64,000 bases of DNA, from contig NZ_KZ614145.1 of NCBI RefSeq assembly GCF_002884495.1, positions 1,750,423-1,814,422 on the forward strand, read 5' to 3'. Numbering within the stretch: the first letter of the stretch is position 1; each line of letters opens with the position of its first letter. Position numbers and translations under genes: made by a program. The DNA is from Rummeliibacillus pycnus (GTDB lineage Bacteria > Bacillota > Bacilli > Bacillales_A > Planococcaceae). The notes beneath the pieces are model-generated. The model was not told the origin of the DNA, did no database searches, and saw nothing but the letters and a program-made list of their open reading frames with translations. Below, piece after piece: positions 46,231 to 55,088 of the stretch.

Positions 46231-46257
46231 CAGACGAAAGCATATTGCTAACGCCTG
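46231..46257 (-). terminator. Intrinsic terminator after rpsA
   Basis: CAGGCG pairs with CGUCUG (one G-U) and an inner AGC/GCU stem caps it; TTTTTTCTTG follows on the minus strand. It lies about 85 bases past the rpsA stop. Confidence 0.7.
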
Positions 46258-46340
46258 CTATGATCATTATTTCCTATATTAGCGTACAGCAAAACCTTAC
46301 TTAAGGAAATATCATATTCAAAAGTTTTACTATCTAATTG

Positions 46341-47501
46341 TTATTTATTGAAGTTTTTAAGCTTATCGCCTATTACATCACCTAAAGAGAAACCTGTAGT
46401 TTCTTCAGGAAATTCGAACTCTTCCACTTCTGGTTCGTTCTTATTTTCCAATAATTCTTTGATGCTAAGTGATAAACGCTTTTCATCTTTGTTGACAGCC
46501 AGTACTTTGACTTGAACTTCTTGGCCTTCTTTAAGAACCTCATGCGGCGTTGAAATATGATTATGCGATATTTGAGAAATATGCACAAGACCTTCTACAC
46601 CTGGGAAAACTTCTACAAATGCACCGAATGTAACTAGTCTTTTTACTGTACCTGTTAATACTGCGCCTACTGGAGCATTTTCCTCAACATGAGACCATGG
46701 GCCTTCTAAAGTTTCTTTGATAGATAAAGAGATACGTTCTTGTTCAGGATCAACAGAGATTACTTTTACTTTTACTTTTTGCCCTTCTGAAAGAACTTTT
46801 GAAACATCATCGATATGTTCATGTGAAACTTGGGAAATATGCACAAGGCCATCAACACCACCTAAATCAACAAATGCACCAAACGATGCTAGACGTTGAA
46901 CAGTACCTTCAATAATATCACCTACATGAATATTATTGATAACTTCCCCTTTTTTCTCTGCTTTTTGCGCTTCAAGAACAGCACGATGTGAGAGGATTAG
47001 GCGATTTTTTTCTTGATCCATTTCAACAATTTTATAAGTCAAAGTTTTCCCTTTATAATCATCAAATGATTCAACGAAATGATCTTCAACTAATGAAGCT
47101 GGTACAAAACCTCTAACGCCTAAATCAACTACTAAGCCGCCTTTTACTACATCCTTTACTTCTGCTTCAATGACTTCTCCATTTTGGAATTTTTCAGTCA
47201 AAACTTTCCAAGCGTGTTTTGCGTCCACTTGACGTTTAGAAAGTACATATTGTCCTGGTTTTTTATCATCAGGTTGTTCAATTTTCGTCACTAATAATTC
47301 TAATTCATCATTTACGGAGACAGCGTCAGAAGCTTTATCCACGTGTAAGCTTGAAAGCTCACTTATTGGTACTACGCCATCAAAAGGTGCACCAGCGATT
47401 GTTACGATTGCAACTTTTTCTTCCACTTTTTCAACTTTTCCTGTAACAATATCGCCTTCTCGGATTTCTTTTACTTCATTTAAGTTCATTTCTTCAGACA
47501 T
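46341..47501 (-). CDS. rpsA: S1 RNA-binding domain protein (30S ribosomal protein S1 homolog)
   Basis: About 386 residues made of four S1 (OB-fold) domains, for example GDIVTGKVEKVEEKVAIVTI near the N-terminus, then IEGTVQRLASFGAFVDLGG and LTGTVKRLVTFGAFVEVFPG. Proteobacterial S1 has six such domains; the four-domain form is normal in Bacillales (ypfD). It binds mRNA, but its role in ribosomes of this group is debated. The start at 47501 has GAAGGAGG; the longer frame is not supported. It lies between plsC and der, as in related genomes. Confidence 0.93.
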   Translation of the reverse strand: MSEEMNLNEVKEIREGDIVTGKVEKVEEKVAIVTIAGAPFDGVVPISELSSLHVDKASDAVSVNDELELLVTKIEQPDDKKPGQYVLSKRQVDAKHAWKVLTEKFQNGEVIEAEVKDVVKGGLVVDLGVRGFVPASLVEDHFVESFDDYKGKTLTYKIVEMDQEKNRLILSHRAVLEAQKAEKKGEVINNIHVGDIIEGTVQRLASFGAFVDLGGVDGLVHISQVSHEHIDDVSKVLSEGQKVKVKVISVDPEQERISLSIKETLEGPWSHVEENAPVGAVLTGTVKRLVTFGAFVEVFPGVEGLVHISQISHNHISTPHEVLKEGQEVQVKVLAVNKDEKRLSLSIKELLENKNEPEVEEFEFPEETTGFSLGDVIGDKLKNFNK

Positions 47502-47582
47502 ATGTAATCCTCCTTCACAATGTTCACTCTCTATTTTATTAGAATTTGCTAGTAAAAACAAAAATTAACCCTTTAAATGCGA

Positions 47583-48179
47583 TTATTTTTTATTTTCCGG
47601 ATGATGTTGATTCAATAATGCTTGAATATGTGTCATGATAACTTCTGTTACCTCTTCCGCCTTGGCTCCACTTTCGCGGTATGGTTCAATATCTATTGGC
47701 TCTCCAAATACAACTTTTAGTTTTCTAAATGGTTTATATGGACCAATGATAGCACATGGTACAACATTGGCATTCCCACGTAATGCAAAAAAGCCTGCAC
47801 CTGAAAAACCTTTACCAAGTTTGCCAGTTTTATTTCGCGTTCCCTCTGGAAAAAGACCAACAACTTGACCTTCTTTTAATGTTTTTATTGCGACTCTTAG
47901 CGCTTGACGGTCACTTAATCCCCTTTTCACAGGAAATGCATGAACCTTTGGTAAAATATTTTTTAAAATAGGTACTTCAAAAAGTTCTTCTTTAGCCATA
48001 AAGTTTACAGGTCTTGGAGAACAGATACCTACAATCGGTGGATCTAAATTATCTATATGATTCGAGCATAATAGAATGCCACCCTCTTTAGGGAAATTTT
48101 CAATACCTACAATATCCAAGCGATATATTGGTTTCAGCACAGTAAAAACAACAGACTTAGCAAATTGATAGAAGTCCAT
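47583..48179 (-). CDS. plsC: 1-acyl-sn-glycerol-3-phosphate acyltransferase
   Basis: This 198-residue membrane-associated acyltransferase makes phosphatidic acid. The catalytic motif appears as NHIDNLD (HX4D, about residue 41) and the phosphate-binding motif as FPEGTRNKTG (about residue 114). It lies two bases after the cmk stop, so the two are co-transcribed. In B. subtilis plsC is at another locus, so its presence between cmk and rpsA is a lineage difference seen in other Planococcaceae as far as I recall. It fits functionally with gpsA nearby. Confidence 0.92.
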   Translation of the reverse strand: MDFYQFAKSVVFTVLKPIYRLDIVGIENFPKEGGILLCSNHIDNLDPPIVGICSPRPVNFMAKEELFEVPILKNILPKVHAFPVKRGLSDRQALRVAIKTLKEGQVVGLFPEGTRNKTGKLGKGFSGAGFFALRGNANVVPCAIIGPYKPFRKLKVVFGEPIDIEPYRESGAKAEEVTEVIMTHIQALLNQHHPENKK

Positions 48180-48181
48180 AT

Positions 48182-48856
48182 TTATGCCATCCTTTCACTC
48201 ACTAATTTTAAAATTGCATCCGCTGCTTGTTGAATTGTTAAATTGGTAGTATCTAAGAAAATTGCATCTGGTGCTTGAGTAAGTGGTGAAGCTTCACGTT
48301 CGCTATCTATTTTGTCTCTTAATGCGATTTCCTCTTTTAATTTTTCAATTGAAGATTCTATACCACGCTGCTTGTTATCTTCAAAACGACGTCGTGCACG
48401 TTCTGCTACTGTTGCTGACATATAAATTTTCAATTCAGCATTTGGTAAAACGGCTGTTGCAATATCTCTTCCATCCATAACAACTCCACCAAGTTCAGCC
48501 ATTTCACGTTGACGTTCTACCATAATTTCACGCATTGATGCATGACATGCTACCCTTGAAACATTACTTGTAACCTCATTGGAACGGATTTCTTTTGAAA
48601 CATTTTGTCCATCAAGGAACACAAGTTGTCCCTGTTCAGATGGTTTTAATTCAATAGACGTTTCTTTTAATAATTTTGTTACACTTTCTGCATTCTCTAA
48701 ATCTATATGTTCTTTCAATGCTTTTAATGTAAGTGCACGATACATTGCACCAGTATCAATGTAAGTGTAGCTAAGTTTCTCTGCTACAATTTTAGCTATA
48801 GTACTTTTTCCAGCCCCTGCAGGACCATCAATAGCAATTTGAATATTCTTTTTCAC
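48182..48856 (-). CDS. cmk: Cytidylate kinase
   Basis: Cmk phosphorylates CMP and dCMP. The product of about 224 residues has the P-loop DGPAGAGKSTIAK (about 8-20), YIDTGAMYR, MDGRDIATAVLP and RDKIDSEREASPL. Translation starts at GTG (48856) with AAGAAGGGG eight bases upstream, which gives the family's normal VKKNIQIAIDG start. The frame continues 29 codons further upstream, but that part is encoded by the repeat element at 48891 and is not protein-like. plsC follows. Confidence 0.95.
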   Translation of the reverse strand: MKKNIQIAIDGPAGAGKSTIAKIVAEKLSYTYIDTGAMYRALTLKALKEHIDLENAESVTKLLKETSIELKPSEQGQLVFLDGQNVSKEIRSNEVTSNVSRVACHASMREIMVERQREMAELGGVVMDGRDIATAVLPNAELKIYMSATVAERARRRFEDNKQRGIESSIEKLKEEIALRDKIDSEREASPLTQAPDAIFLDTTNLTIQQAADAILKLVSERMA

Positions 48857-48890
48857 GGTTTCAACCCCTTCTTTCCGTAATATTGTAACA

Positions 48891-49051
48891 TAGAAAAGTG
48901 GAACACGCCCGTTTTGCTTTGAGGTCAAATGTTCCTCCGACAAAGGGGCGCTTTTTGCCCCGCCCGAGGAGGGTTATCTGACCCGAAAAGCTGGCGTGTG
49001 GAACTAGACAAATAGAAAAGTGGGACACGCCCGTCTAGCTTTTTCGGTCAA
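48891..49051. repeat. Palindromic intergenic repeat with a repeated left arm, upstream of cmk
   Basis: The left arm 48891-48928 recurs in diverged form at 49013-49051 (shared TAGAAAAGTGGGACACGCCC with one change, then GT..GCTTT..GGTCAA). Between them, the reverse complement of about 48966-49003 also matches the left arm (ACACGCC, GCTTT, GGTCA, CCTCC), so the region can fold into a long imperfect hairpin. At its tip is GGGGC/GCCCC (48945-48961). It is much more GC-rich than its surroundings. It resembles dispersed palindromic repeats of Gram-positive genomes. Confidence 0.6.
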
Positions 49052-49122
49052 CTATTCTTTATATATTGTCGGTGTTTACACCACAAATCTGAATGTTATC
49101 TCATAACCCACTTATGAAAAAA

Positions 49123-49140
49123 AGCCCTCTAATGAGGACT
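49123..49140 (-). terminator. Intrinsic terminator overlapping the motI stop codon
   Basis: The stem AGUCCUC/GAGGGCU with an AUUA loop is followed by seven U on the minus strand. The stem's 5' arm includes the motI stop codon. Confidence 0.85.
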
Positions 49141-49795
49141 AAAAAGCAATTTCTTTTTTTCGAATTTGTAATTGTCTTTCAAAGCAAAAGCGGGTAATAT
49201 TTTGACGATCAATATCATCTGTATTGGTAAATTGCAACGGTGCAATTATTGTATTGTCCCTTTCAATAAAACGAACAACTCGTGCAGAAGTTTGAACATA
49301 CTTAATACCATCATTTGAATTAGTAAATGGTAAAACGATTGTCAGTTGTAATTCATCATTCTCTTTAAATGGTACAGGTTGATTAATAATAATTGCTAAT
49401 CCACCAGCACTTATATCTTCTGTTACGAATTGATAAAATTGATGTTTATATTCTACTGCAACATCAACAGGTGTAAGAACCCTTACAAATTCACGTCTTT
49501 GAATTTTAATAATTTCATCATCAGATGGAAAAGAAAGCATAATCATAGGAATGTTAGCTTTGACTCTTCCTAATACTTGTGTTTTAAAAGCATGAGCAAC
49601 TTTCGACTCATCTACAAAAGATGCTCTATATTGACTTCCTTCAAGAAGAAATGATGTTTTATTGGTTTTTACACTGATTGGATAGTCAATATAGATTATA
49701 TGGTTTTTTTGCTCAACAATTTTGCAACGAAAACGGTCTGAAGCTTCTGATGAAATTGATTCTAAAATAATATTTGTGCCTATTTTCAATTCCAT
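49139..49795 (-). CDS. motI: PilZ-domain cyclic di-GMP receptor, flagellar brake (YpfA/MotI)
   Basis: A 218-residue YcgR-like protein. The N-terminal half (1-95) is a YcgR_2-type domain and the C-terminal half a PilZ domain with both c-di-GMP signatures, RREFVRV (RxxxR, about residues 100-106) and DISAGGLAI (D/NxSxxG, about 128-136). In B. subtilis, YpfA/MotI with bound c-di-GMP disengages the flagellar motor. It lies between cmk and ypeB, as in B. subtilis. Confidence 0.9.
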   Translation of the reverse strand: MELKIGTNIILESISSEASDRFRCKIVEQKNHIIYIDYPISVKTNKTSFLLEGSQYRASFVDESKVAHAFKTQVLGRVKANIPMIMLSFPSDDEIIKIQRREFVRVLTPVDVAVEYKHQFYQFVTEDISAGGLAIIINQPVPFKENDELQLTIVLPFTNSNDGIKYVQTSARVVRFIERDNTIIAPLQFTNTDDIDRQNITRFCFERQLQIRKKEIAF

Positions 49796-49888
49796 GGTAA
49801 TCTCCCTTTATGCTTCTTAGGTTGTATTTTTATTATGCCATGGAATAGCCAATTTAGCTATATAAAATCAAAATATAGGTAAATGACT

Positions 49889-51178
49889 TTAGGTGAGTTT
49901 TTCATTTTTAATAACTTCCCCAGTTTCTGTATCTACTAGAACTTTATAAGTATGTGGAATTGGAGATGAATCCATTCGAACCGTTAATTCATAACATAAT
50001 CTTTCGACATAATCTTTATCTTCTGTGTAAGCTAATTCTTCATTAACGACTTTTGCTTCCTTATTGAAGAATTTATCCCAATTTATTTTCTTCATTAATT
50101 GCGGTTTGAGTTGTTCCTTTTGTATATATTCAATTCCATTTAAACCAACTACTTCACCATTATCTTTTGCAATTTTCACTTGGACTCCATCTGCATATAC
50201 TTTTGCTTTTGTCTTTTCGTCTACTCTTGCATAAGTTATATGCCAAACATCGCTGTTTTCTCTTGCATCTGTTTCTATAACATCTTTATAACCTAATTCT
50301 TTTAATCGTCGATCCGATGATTGTTTTAATTGATCTAAAGACAAGGCCTTCGTATCAAATGGTCTTTCCACAATATATGAAAGTAGATGTCCTCCTTTTA
50401 AAGTAATATCCGCATATCCAGTTCTTTCACCTTTATGAAAAACGATATGATAGAATGGATAAGGTGCACCCTTCTTACTTTGGTTTACTGATAAAGTTGC
50501 ATCTTTAAGTTCAGGGAACATTACATTAAAACGATCAATTGCTCCCTCTTTAGTAATTGGGGTATCTTTAAGGTCTTTTAATTCTCTCTTTTTTTCATAG
50601 TCTGCTTCACTTGCTGTTAGGGGAAAATCACTTTCGGTATAAGTTTTTACCGACTGAGATAATTTCTTAAATCCAGATGTATCGTCTTTAGTAGTTTGTT
50701 CTTCTAACCAATTCTTATAGTTATTATCTGCTTGTAAAATATGTGCAGTTGCAATTTGCCAATCAGATGAAAAATTCGTCAAGTTATTTGCTACTTGCTT
50801 TGCGTTATCATGCCATTTTGAAGCACTTTCTTGAGAGGTCATGGTCATTTTGGCATTATTCCCCAATCTCCCCAAATAGTTCATCCATTGTGTTGTAAAT
50901 TCACGATCTAAAGGTAAATCTGCAATAGAATATCGAATGTCAGAAGATAATCTCCAAATATCCTGCAATGAATGTTGAAAAGCAGTTGGGTCTTTAAAAA
51001 GTAATGACTGTTGTACTGCTTGTTGCAATTCGTTTAGTTGTGTAGAGGCATCAGCCATCTTACCGGTATATTCTCCATGTAATAGATACTTTAGTTCATT
51101 GTTTTCACGATGAGATGCAATGCTAAATATTAGGCAAGCAACGAAAGCGTAAGTTAATAAGAATATTGTTTTTTTCAT
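49889..51178 (-). CDS. ypeB: Germination protein YpeB
   Basis: YpeB is needed for assembly and stability of the lytic enzyme SleB in the spore inner membrane. The 429 residues comprise an N-terminal signal/anchor (1-20), a helical YpeB_N region (to about 200) and three PepSY-like units toward the C-terminus (for example DRFNVMFPELKDATLSVNQS and the final VLVDTETGEVIKNEKLT). It lies 12 bases after sleB in the sleB-ypeB operon, behind a sigma-G-like promoter. Confidence 0.94.
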   Translation of the reverse strand: MKKTIFLLTYAFVACLIFSIASHRENNELKYLLHGEYTGKMADASTQLNELQQAVQQSLLFKDPTAFQHSLQDIWRLSSDIRYSIADLPLDREFTTQWMNYLGRLGNNAKMTMTSQESASKWHDNAKQVANNLTNFSSDWQIATAHILQADNNYKNWLEEQTTKDDTSGFKKLSQSVKTYTESDFPLTASEADYEKKRELKDLKDTPITKEGAIDRFNVMFPELKDATLSVNQSKKGAPYPFYHIVFHKGERTGYADITLKGGHLLSYIVERPFDTKALSLDQLKQSSDRRLKELGYKDVIETDARENSDVWHITYARVDEKTKAKVYADGVQVKIAKDNGEVVGLNGIEYIQKEQLKPQLMKKINWDKFFNKEAKVVNEELAYTEDKDYVERLCYELTVRMDSSPIPHTYKVLVDTETGEVIKNEKLT

Positions 51179-51190
51179 CTCTATCCTCCT

Positions 51191-51970
51191 TTATATACAG
51201 AAAATATGCTCACCTATTTGTGTAATTTGTTTTCTTGTCCAAATCCATGAACTAGTAGCTGTTTTGGGATTGAAATAATATAATGCATGTTGTGATGGAT
51301 CCCAACCATTCATCGCATCAATAACTGCCTCCATCGCTTGTTTATTTGGAGTCAACCAAATTTGTCCATCCGCAACTGCTGTAAAGGCTCTCGGCTGGAA
51401 TATAATTCCTGAAATTGTATTTGGAAAATCTGGACTATCCAATCTATTTAAAATAACTGCAGCAACTGCTACTTGACCTTCATAGGGTTCCCCCCGTGCT
51501 TCTCCATAAACAGCGTTAGCCATTAATTGTAAATCCTGGTCAGTAAATTGACTAGGAATTTGCATGTTTGTACCTTTTCCAGGTCCTTTAGATGATTGTT
51601 TGTTTAAATCTTCTCCACCATAATAAGTAAATTTATTTCCTTTGTTGATTTGATCCATTACATAAGTTTTATCGTATTGTGAAACGGAAGCAAGTTTATT
51701 TTTTGTAGTCGCACCAGCCATACCGTCAACAGGTATTCCATATCGCTCCTGAAAATTTCTTAACGCCCAATATGTTCCGTAACCAAATTTCCCATCAATT
51801 GTACCGTTGTAATAACCTATATATTGTAACCTCGCTTGCAATTCGATCACATCATCGCCAAATGCACCTCTTGAAATTACTTGGTCCGAAAAAGCATTAC
51901 TATTCTGAGGAACTATACTTATTAGGAAAAAGCTAAGAGTTAATACGAGTGGTATTTTATAGCGTCTCAT
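51191..51970 (-). CDS. sleB: Spore cortex-lytic enzyme SleB
   Basis: SleB is a lytic transglycosylase that degrades cortex peptidoglycan during germination. The 259 residues have a signal peptide (1-27), a peptidoglycan-binding domain (about 33-95: DDVIELQARLQYIGYYNGTI) and a C-terminal hydrolase_2 domain with the catalytic glutamate in VYGEARGEPYEGQVAVAAVI (about 154-173). The ribosome site AAGGAG and a forespore-type promoter precede it. Confidence 0.95.
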   Translation of the reverse strand: MRRYKIPLVLTLSFFLISIVPQNSNAFSDQVISRGAFGDDVIELQARLQYIGYYNGTIDGKFGYGTYWALRNFQERYGIPVDGMAGATTKNKLASVSQYDKTYVMDQINKGNKFTYYGGEDLNKQSSKGPGKGTNMQIPSQFTDQDLQLMANAVYGEARGEPYEGQVAVAAVILNRLDSPDFPNTISGIIFQPRAFTAVADGQIWLTPNKQAMEAVIDAMNGWDPSQHALYYFNPKTATSSWIWTRKQITQIGEHIFCI

Positions 51971-51989
51971 TTCATATCTCCTTTTTCCT

Positions 51990-52019
51990 TAGGATGGTTT
52001 AATCCGTTTTTTTTATACA
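51990..52019 (-). promoter_or_regulatory. Sigma-G-like promoter of sleB-ypeB
   Basis: On the minus strand TGTATA (52014-52019), 17 bases, then CATCCTA (51990-51996), close to the forespore sigma-G consensus TGMATA/CATAMTA. It is directly upstream of sleB. Sigma-G control of sleB is established in B. subtilis. Confidence 0.65.
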
Positions 52020-52024
52020 AAAAA

Positions 52025-52050
52025 ACTGAGAGTAATTTTTCACTCTCAGT
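52025..52050 (-). terminator. Intrinsic terminator after prsW
   Basis: A 9-bp perfect stem ACTGAGAGT/ACTCTCAGT with an 8-base loop is followed by TTTTTGTAT on the minus strand, 10 bases past the prsW stop. The sigma-G-like -35 box of sleB begins immediately after it. Confidence 0.9.
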
Positions 52051-52059
52051 TCATACTAT

Positions 52060-52734
52060 TTATATCTTTTTTTCTGCAAATAGCATTTGTACTAAATGTT
52101 GATGTGCTCTTTTTACTTTACGTAATGCAAACCACCATAAAAAAAGCATGAATGGAATCATTATATATGTCCATTTTCCTTCAATTGTAAAAATGAAATT
52201 ATAAATTATATGCAAAATCAGTGGTGCAAAAAGAGCTAGCATACAACATTGTATTGATAGGTCCTTTTTGGAGAATTTTGCTTTTCCTAAATAATATCCC
52301 ATTACTACGCCAAATAAAGCATGACTCGAAACGGGCATTAAAGCTCTCATAAATGCCGTATTAACACCAAATGATAACATATATAAGATATTTTCAACGG
52401 TTGCAAATCCTAAAGAAATACTAACTCCGTATAAAACACCGTCGTATGGATCATCAAACTCAATATGATGATAAATAGCGATCATTAAAATAAACCATTT
52501 AAAAAATTCTTCCACTACTCCTGAAAACAATACATCTTGAAAAATTATATTTGGGAAAATTTGTTCCTCATTAATAATATACTGCAAGAATAAAATGGGA
52601 AACGTTAATATTGCACCGTATAAAAATGTGTGGAACAATGTTCTTCTAGGCTCCGTTGCCATTTGATTTCTTAGATAGAAAAAGCTAAAGAGAGCTAGAG
52701 CGGGAGCAATGGATACTGATAAGAGTACAAACAT
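52060..52734 (-). CDS. prsW: Intramembrane protease PrsW
   Basis: PrsW makes the first (site-1) cut in anti-sigma factor RsiW in B. subtilis, activating SigW. The 224-residue membrane protein has six to eight helices, the glutamate pair in VVEEFFKWFILM (about residues 72-83), FATVENILYM and SSHALFGVVMGYYLG. The B. subtilis gene (ypdC) is also next to sleB. RsiW itself is not in this window. Confidence 0.93.
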   Translation of the reverse strand: MFVLLSVSIAPALALFSFFYLRNQMATEPRRTLFHTFLYGAILTFPILFLQYIINEEQIFPNIIFQDVLFSGVVEEFFKWFILMIAIYHHIEFDDPYDGVLYGVSISLGFATVENILYMLSFGVNTAFMRALMPVSSHALFGVVMGYYLGKAKFSKKDLSIQCCMLALFAPLILHIIYNFIFTIEGKWTYIMIPFMLFLWWFALRKVKRAHQHLVQMLFAEKKI

Positions 52735-52812
52735 TTAGTAGCCCCTTTCATTCCATCTTCTTTTATTATACCATTCTATATGATAGATAAAGATAAATAG
52801 GGAGGATTTGTA

Positions 52813-53784
52813 ATGAAAAAAACGATTTTACTTGTGCATACTGGTGGTACTATTTCAATGCATGTCAGTCATGAATCAGGAGCTGTTGTACCAGATTCAA
52901 CAAATCCTTTAATGAAAGAAAGCAAGAAATTAGAAAAAATTGCACATATTATAGAGCTAGAAGCATTTAATTTACCATCACCTCATATGACGCCTCATAA
53001 AATGCTAGAGTTGCGAGACTTGATTTTGAATACTTTAACTACAAATAAAATCGATGGTGTTGTTATTACACACGGTACTGATACTTTAGAGGAAACTGCA
53101 TATTTTCTTGAATTAACAACAAATTTAGAGATTCCCATTGTACTAACAGGTGCAATGCGTTCTTCAAATGAATTAGGCGCTGATGGTATATACAATTTAG
53201 TAGAAGCTGTTCGTGTAGCTTCTTCTGAAGATGCAAAAAATAAAGGGGTACTTGTTGTAATGAATGATGAACTTCATTCTGCAGTGAATGTCACTAAAAC
53301 ATCAACAAGCTCTGTTGCAACATTTCAATCACCTCAATATGGACCACTTGGACTTGTTACAAAGACGATGATTCATTTTCATCAAACTCCATTGAAAAGG
53401 GAATATGTAGAAGTTTCAAATCTAGATAAAAAAGTTGCTTTATTTAAAGTATATGCTGGTATGGATGCAGATTTATTACGATCAGCAATTGATTATCAAT
53501 ATGACGGTGTAGTTTTAGAAGGCCTTGGACAAGGGAATGTTCCTCCAGCTGTTATACCAACGATAGAAGAATTACTACAACGTCAAATTCCTGTAGTACT
53601 TGTATCCCGTTGTTTTAATGGAATTGCACAAGGAGTATATGGTTACGAAGGTGGTGGCAAGATGTTAGAAGATATGGGTGTCATTTTTGCAACTGGATTA
53701 AGTGGTCAAAAGGCTAGATTAAAGTTATTAATCGGACTTAACCAAGTTCATAATCCAATAGATATGAAGAATTTTTTTATCTAA
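52813..53784 (+). CDS. ansA: L-asparaginase, type I
   Basis: The enzyme hydrolyses L-asparagine to aspartate and ammonia. The 323 residues show the first active-site threonine in HTGGTISM (about 9-16), the second in THGTDTLEETA (about 86-96), and TGAMRSSNELGADG, with no signal peptide (cytoplasmic type). The ribosome site is GGGAGGATT. It is transcribed divergently from prsW with a 78-base gap and closed by a strong terminator. In B. subtilis ansA lies elsewhere, with ansB. Confidence 0.93.
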   Translation: MKKTILLVHTGGTISMHVSHESGAVVPDSTNPLMKESKKLEKIAHIIELEAFNLPSPHMTPHKMLELRDLILNTLTTNKIDGVVITHGTDTLEETAYFLELTTNLEIPIVLTGAMRSSNELGADGIYNLVEAVRVASSEDAKNKGVLVVMNDELHSAVNVTKTSTSSVATFQSPQYGPLGLVTKTMIHFHQTPLKREYVEVSNLDKKVALFKVYAGMDADLLRSAIDYQYDGVVLEGLGQGNVPPAVIPTIEELLQRQIPVVLVSRCFNGIAQGVYGYEGGGKMLEDMGVIFATGLSGQKARLKLLIGLNQVHNPIDMKNFFI

Positions 53785-53822
53785 ACTTTTCAATATTTCG
53801 ACCATAAAGCCAAGAAAAATAC

Positions 53823-53862
53823 AAAAGCAAGACGATTTCATTTTGAAACGCCTTGCTTTTTT
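53823..53862 (+). terminator. Intrinsic terminator after ansA
   Basis: AAAAGCAAG pairs with CTTGCTTTT, capped by an inner TTTCA/TGAAA stem, and is followed by TTTTTT on the plus strand, about 40 bases past the ansA stop. Confidence 0.85.
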
Positions 53863-53992
53863 GATATTCCTTTAATTCCTCTATAGATGAATGTTTCATG
53901 AAACTGAATGCACAGCCTTGCTCACTCTAAGATTGCTATCCATCCTTAATATTCGGTTTCTGTATATAACATTAATAGAATCTGACAGAACT

Positions 53993-54955
53993 TTATTGTT
54001 TTGATTGAATGCATTTAGCAATTAAATCACCATGGAATCGCCCGTTTTCTATAAAGATTTCATTGGCATTATTCCCTGCTGCAATGACACCTGCAATAAA
54101 TAGACCTGGTACATTTGTTTCCATCGTTTCAGGATTAAATGTAGGACGTCCAGTTTCTTGATCTTCTGCAACACCCATATTTTGGATAAATGTATGATCT
54201 GGATGATAGCCTGTCATAGCAAATACAAAATCATTTTTCACAGTAATTTCTTGTCCCTCTTGAATCAAAATCACTTCATTTTCTTTAATTTCTTTAACAT
54301 TCGTATTGAACATCATATTTATTTTACCATCTCTTGCAAGTGCAGCAAAATCAGGTAATACCCATGGTTTAATACTTTCAGAATATTCTGTTCCCCGATA
54401 AACAACCGTCACACGAGCTCCAGCTTTATGTAGAGCGAGTCCGGCATCAATTGCAGAATTTTTACCACCAATTATCAGAACATCTGTATCAAAATAAGGA
54501 TGACCTTCTTTGAAGTAATGGTTCACTTTCGGTAACTCTTCCCCCGGGATATTCATATAATTTGGATGATCATAATAACCTGTTGCGATAATTACATACG
54601 GTGTTTCATAATCTTCCTTATCTGTTTTGACAATAAATTTACCATTTTGAGAGGTTACAGTGTCTACTTTTTCAAAACGATGAATAGTAATATTTTTTCG
54701 CTTGACTACTTCACGATAATAGACAAGTGCTTGGTTTCGCTTTGGTTTTTGTTGTTCAATAATAAATGGCACATCACCTATGGCTAATTTTTCACTAGAA
54801 CTAAAAAAAGTTTGATGTGTAGGATAGTTATAAATTGCGTTAACGATGTTTCCTTTTTCAATTACAATTGGATTTAGGCCAATTTCTTGCAATGAGATGG
54901 CTGCTGCTAAGCCGCAAGGACCACCACCGACAATAATTGCATCTTCTTGAAGCAT
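53993..54955 (-). CDS. ypdA: YpdA-type bacillithiol disulfide reductase (FAD/NAD(P)-dependent)
   Basis: YpdA reduces oxidised bacillithiol (BSSB) with NADPH. The 320 residues open with an FAD motif carrying a cysteine, VGGGPCGLAA (Cys about 14), which is characteristic of YpdA. A second nucleotide motif LIIGGKNSAIDAGLAL (about 160) and the FAD-binding MTGYHPDH and GLFIAGVIAAGNN follow. It complements bshA at 9,231. Confidence 0.93.
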   Translation of the reverse strand: MLQEDAIIVGGGPCGLAAAISLQEIGLNPIVIEKGNIVNAIYNYPTHQTFFSSSEKLAIGDVPFIIEQQKPKRNQALVYYREVVKRKNITIHRFEKVDTVTSQNGKFIVKTDKEDYETPYVIIATGYYDHPNYMNIPGEELPKVNHYFKEGHPYFDTDVLIIGGKNSAIDAGLALHKAGARVTVVYRGTEYSESIKPWVLPDFAALARDGKINMMFNTNVKEIKENEVILIQEGQEITVKNDFVFAMTGYHPDHTFIQNMGVAEDQETGRPTFNPETMETNVPGLFIAGVIAAGNNANEIFIENGRFHGDLIAKCIQSKQ

Positions 54956-55052
54956 AAAACTGTCACTCCTTATAAAATAAACATCTCAATTTGTAAATTA
55001 TTGATGTCGAATTATCATAATTTTATATTATACGCTTACGAACAATAAAAAA

Positions 55053-55082
55053 ACAGGCATGTGTTCTATTTCACATACCTGT
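55053..55082 (-). terminator. Intrinsic terminator after the LysM gene
   Basis: ACAGG and ATGTG pair with CACAT and CCTGT (one mismatch, 9-base loop) and are followed by TTTTTTATTG on the minus strand, right after the stop codon at 55089. Confidence 0.85.
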
Positions 55083-55088
55083 AAAGAC

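Noticed and set aside
48857-48943. N-terminal extension of cmk by 29 codons
   Set aside because: The extension lies mostly in the palindromic repeat, the family does not have it, and the GTG at 48856 has an excellent ribosome site.
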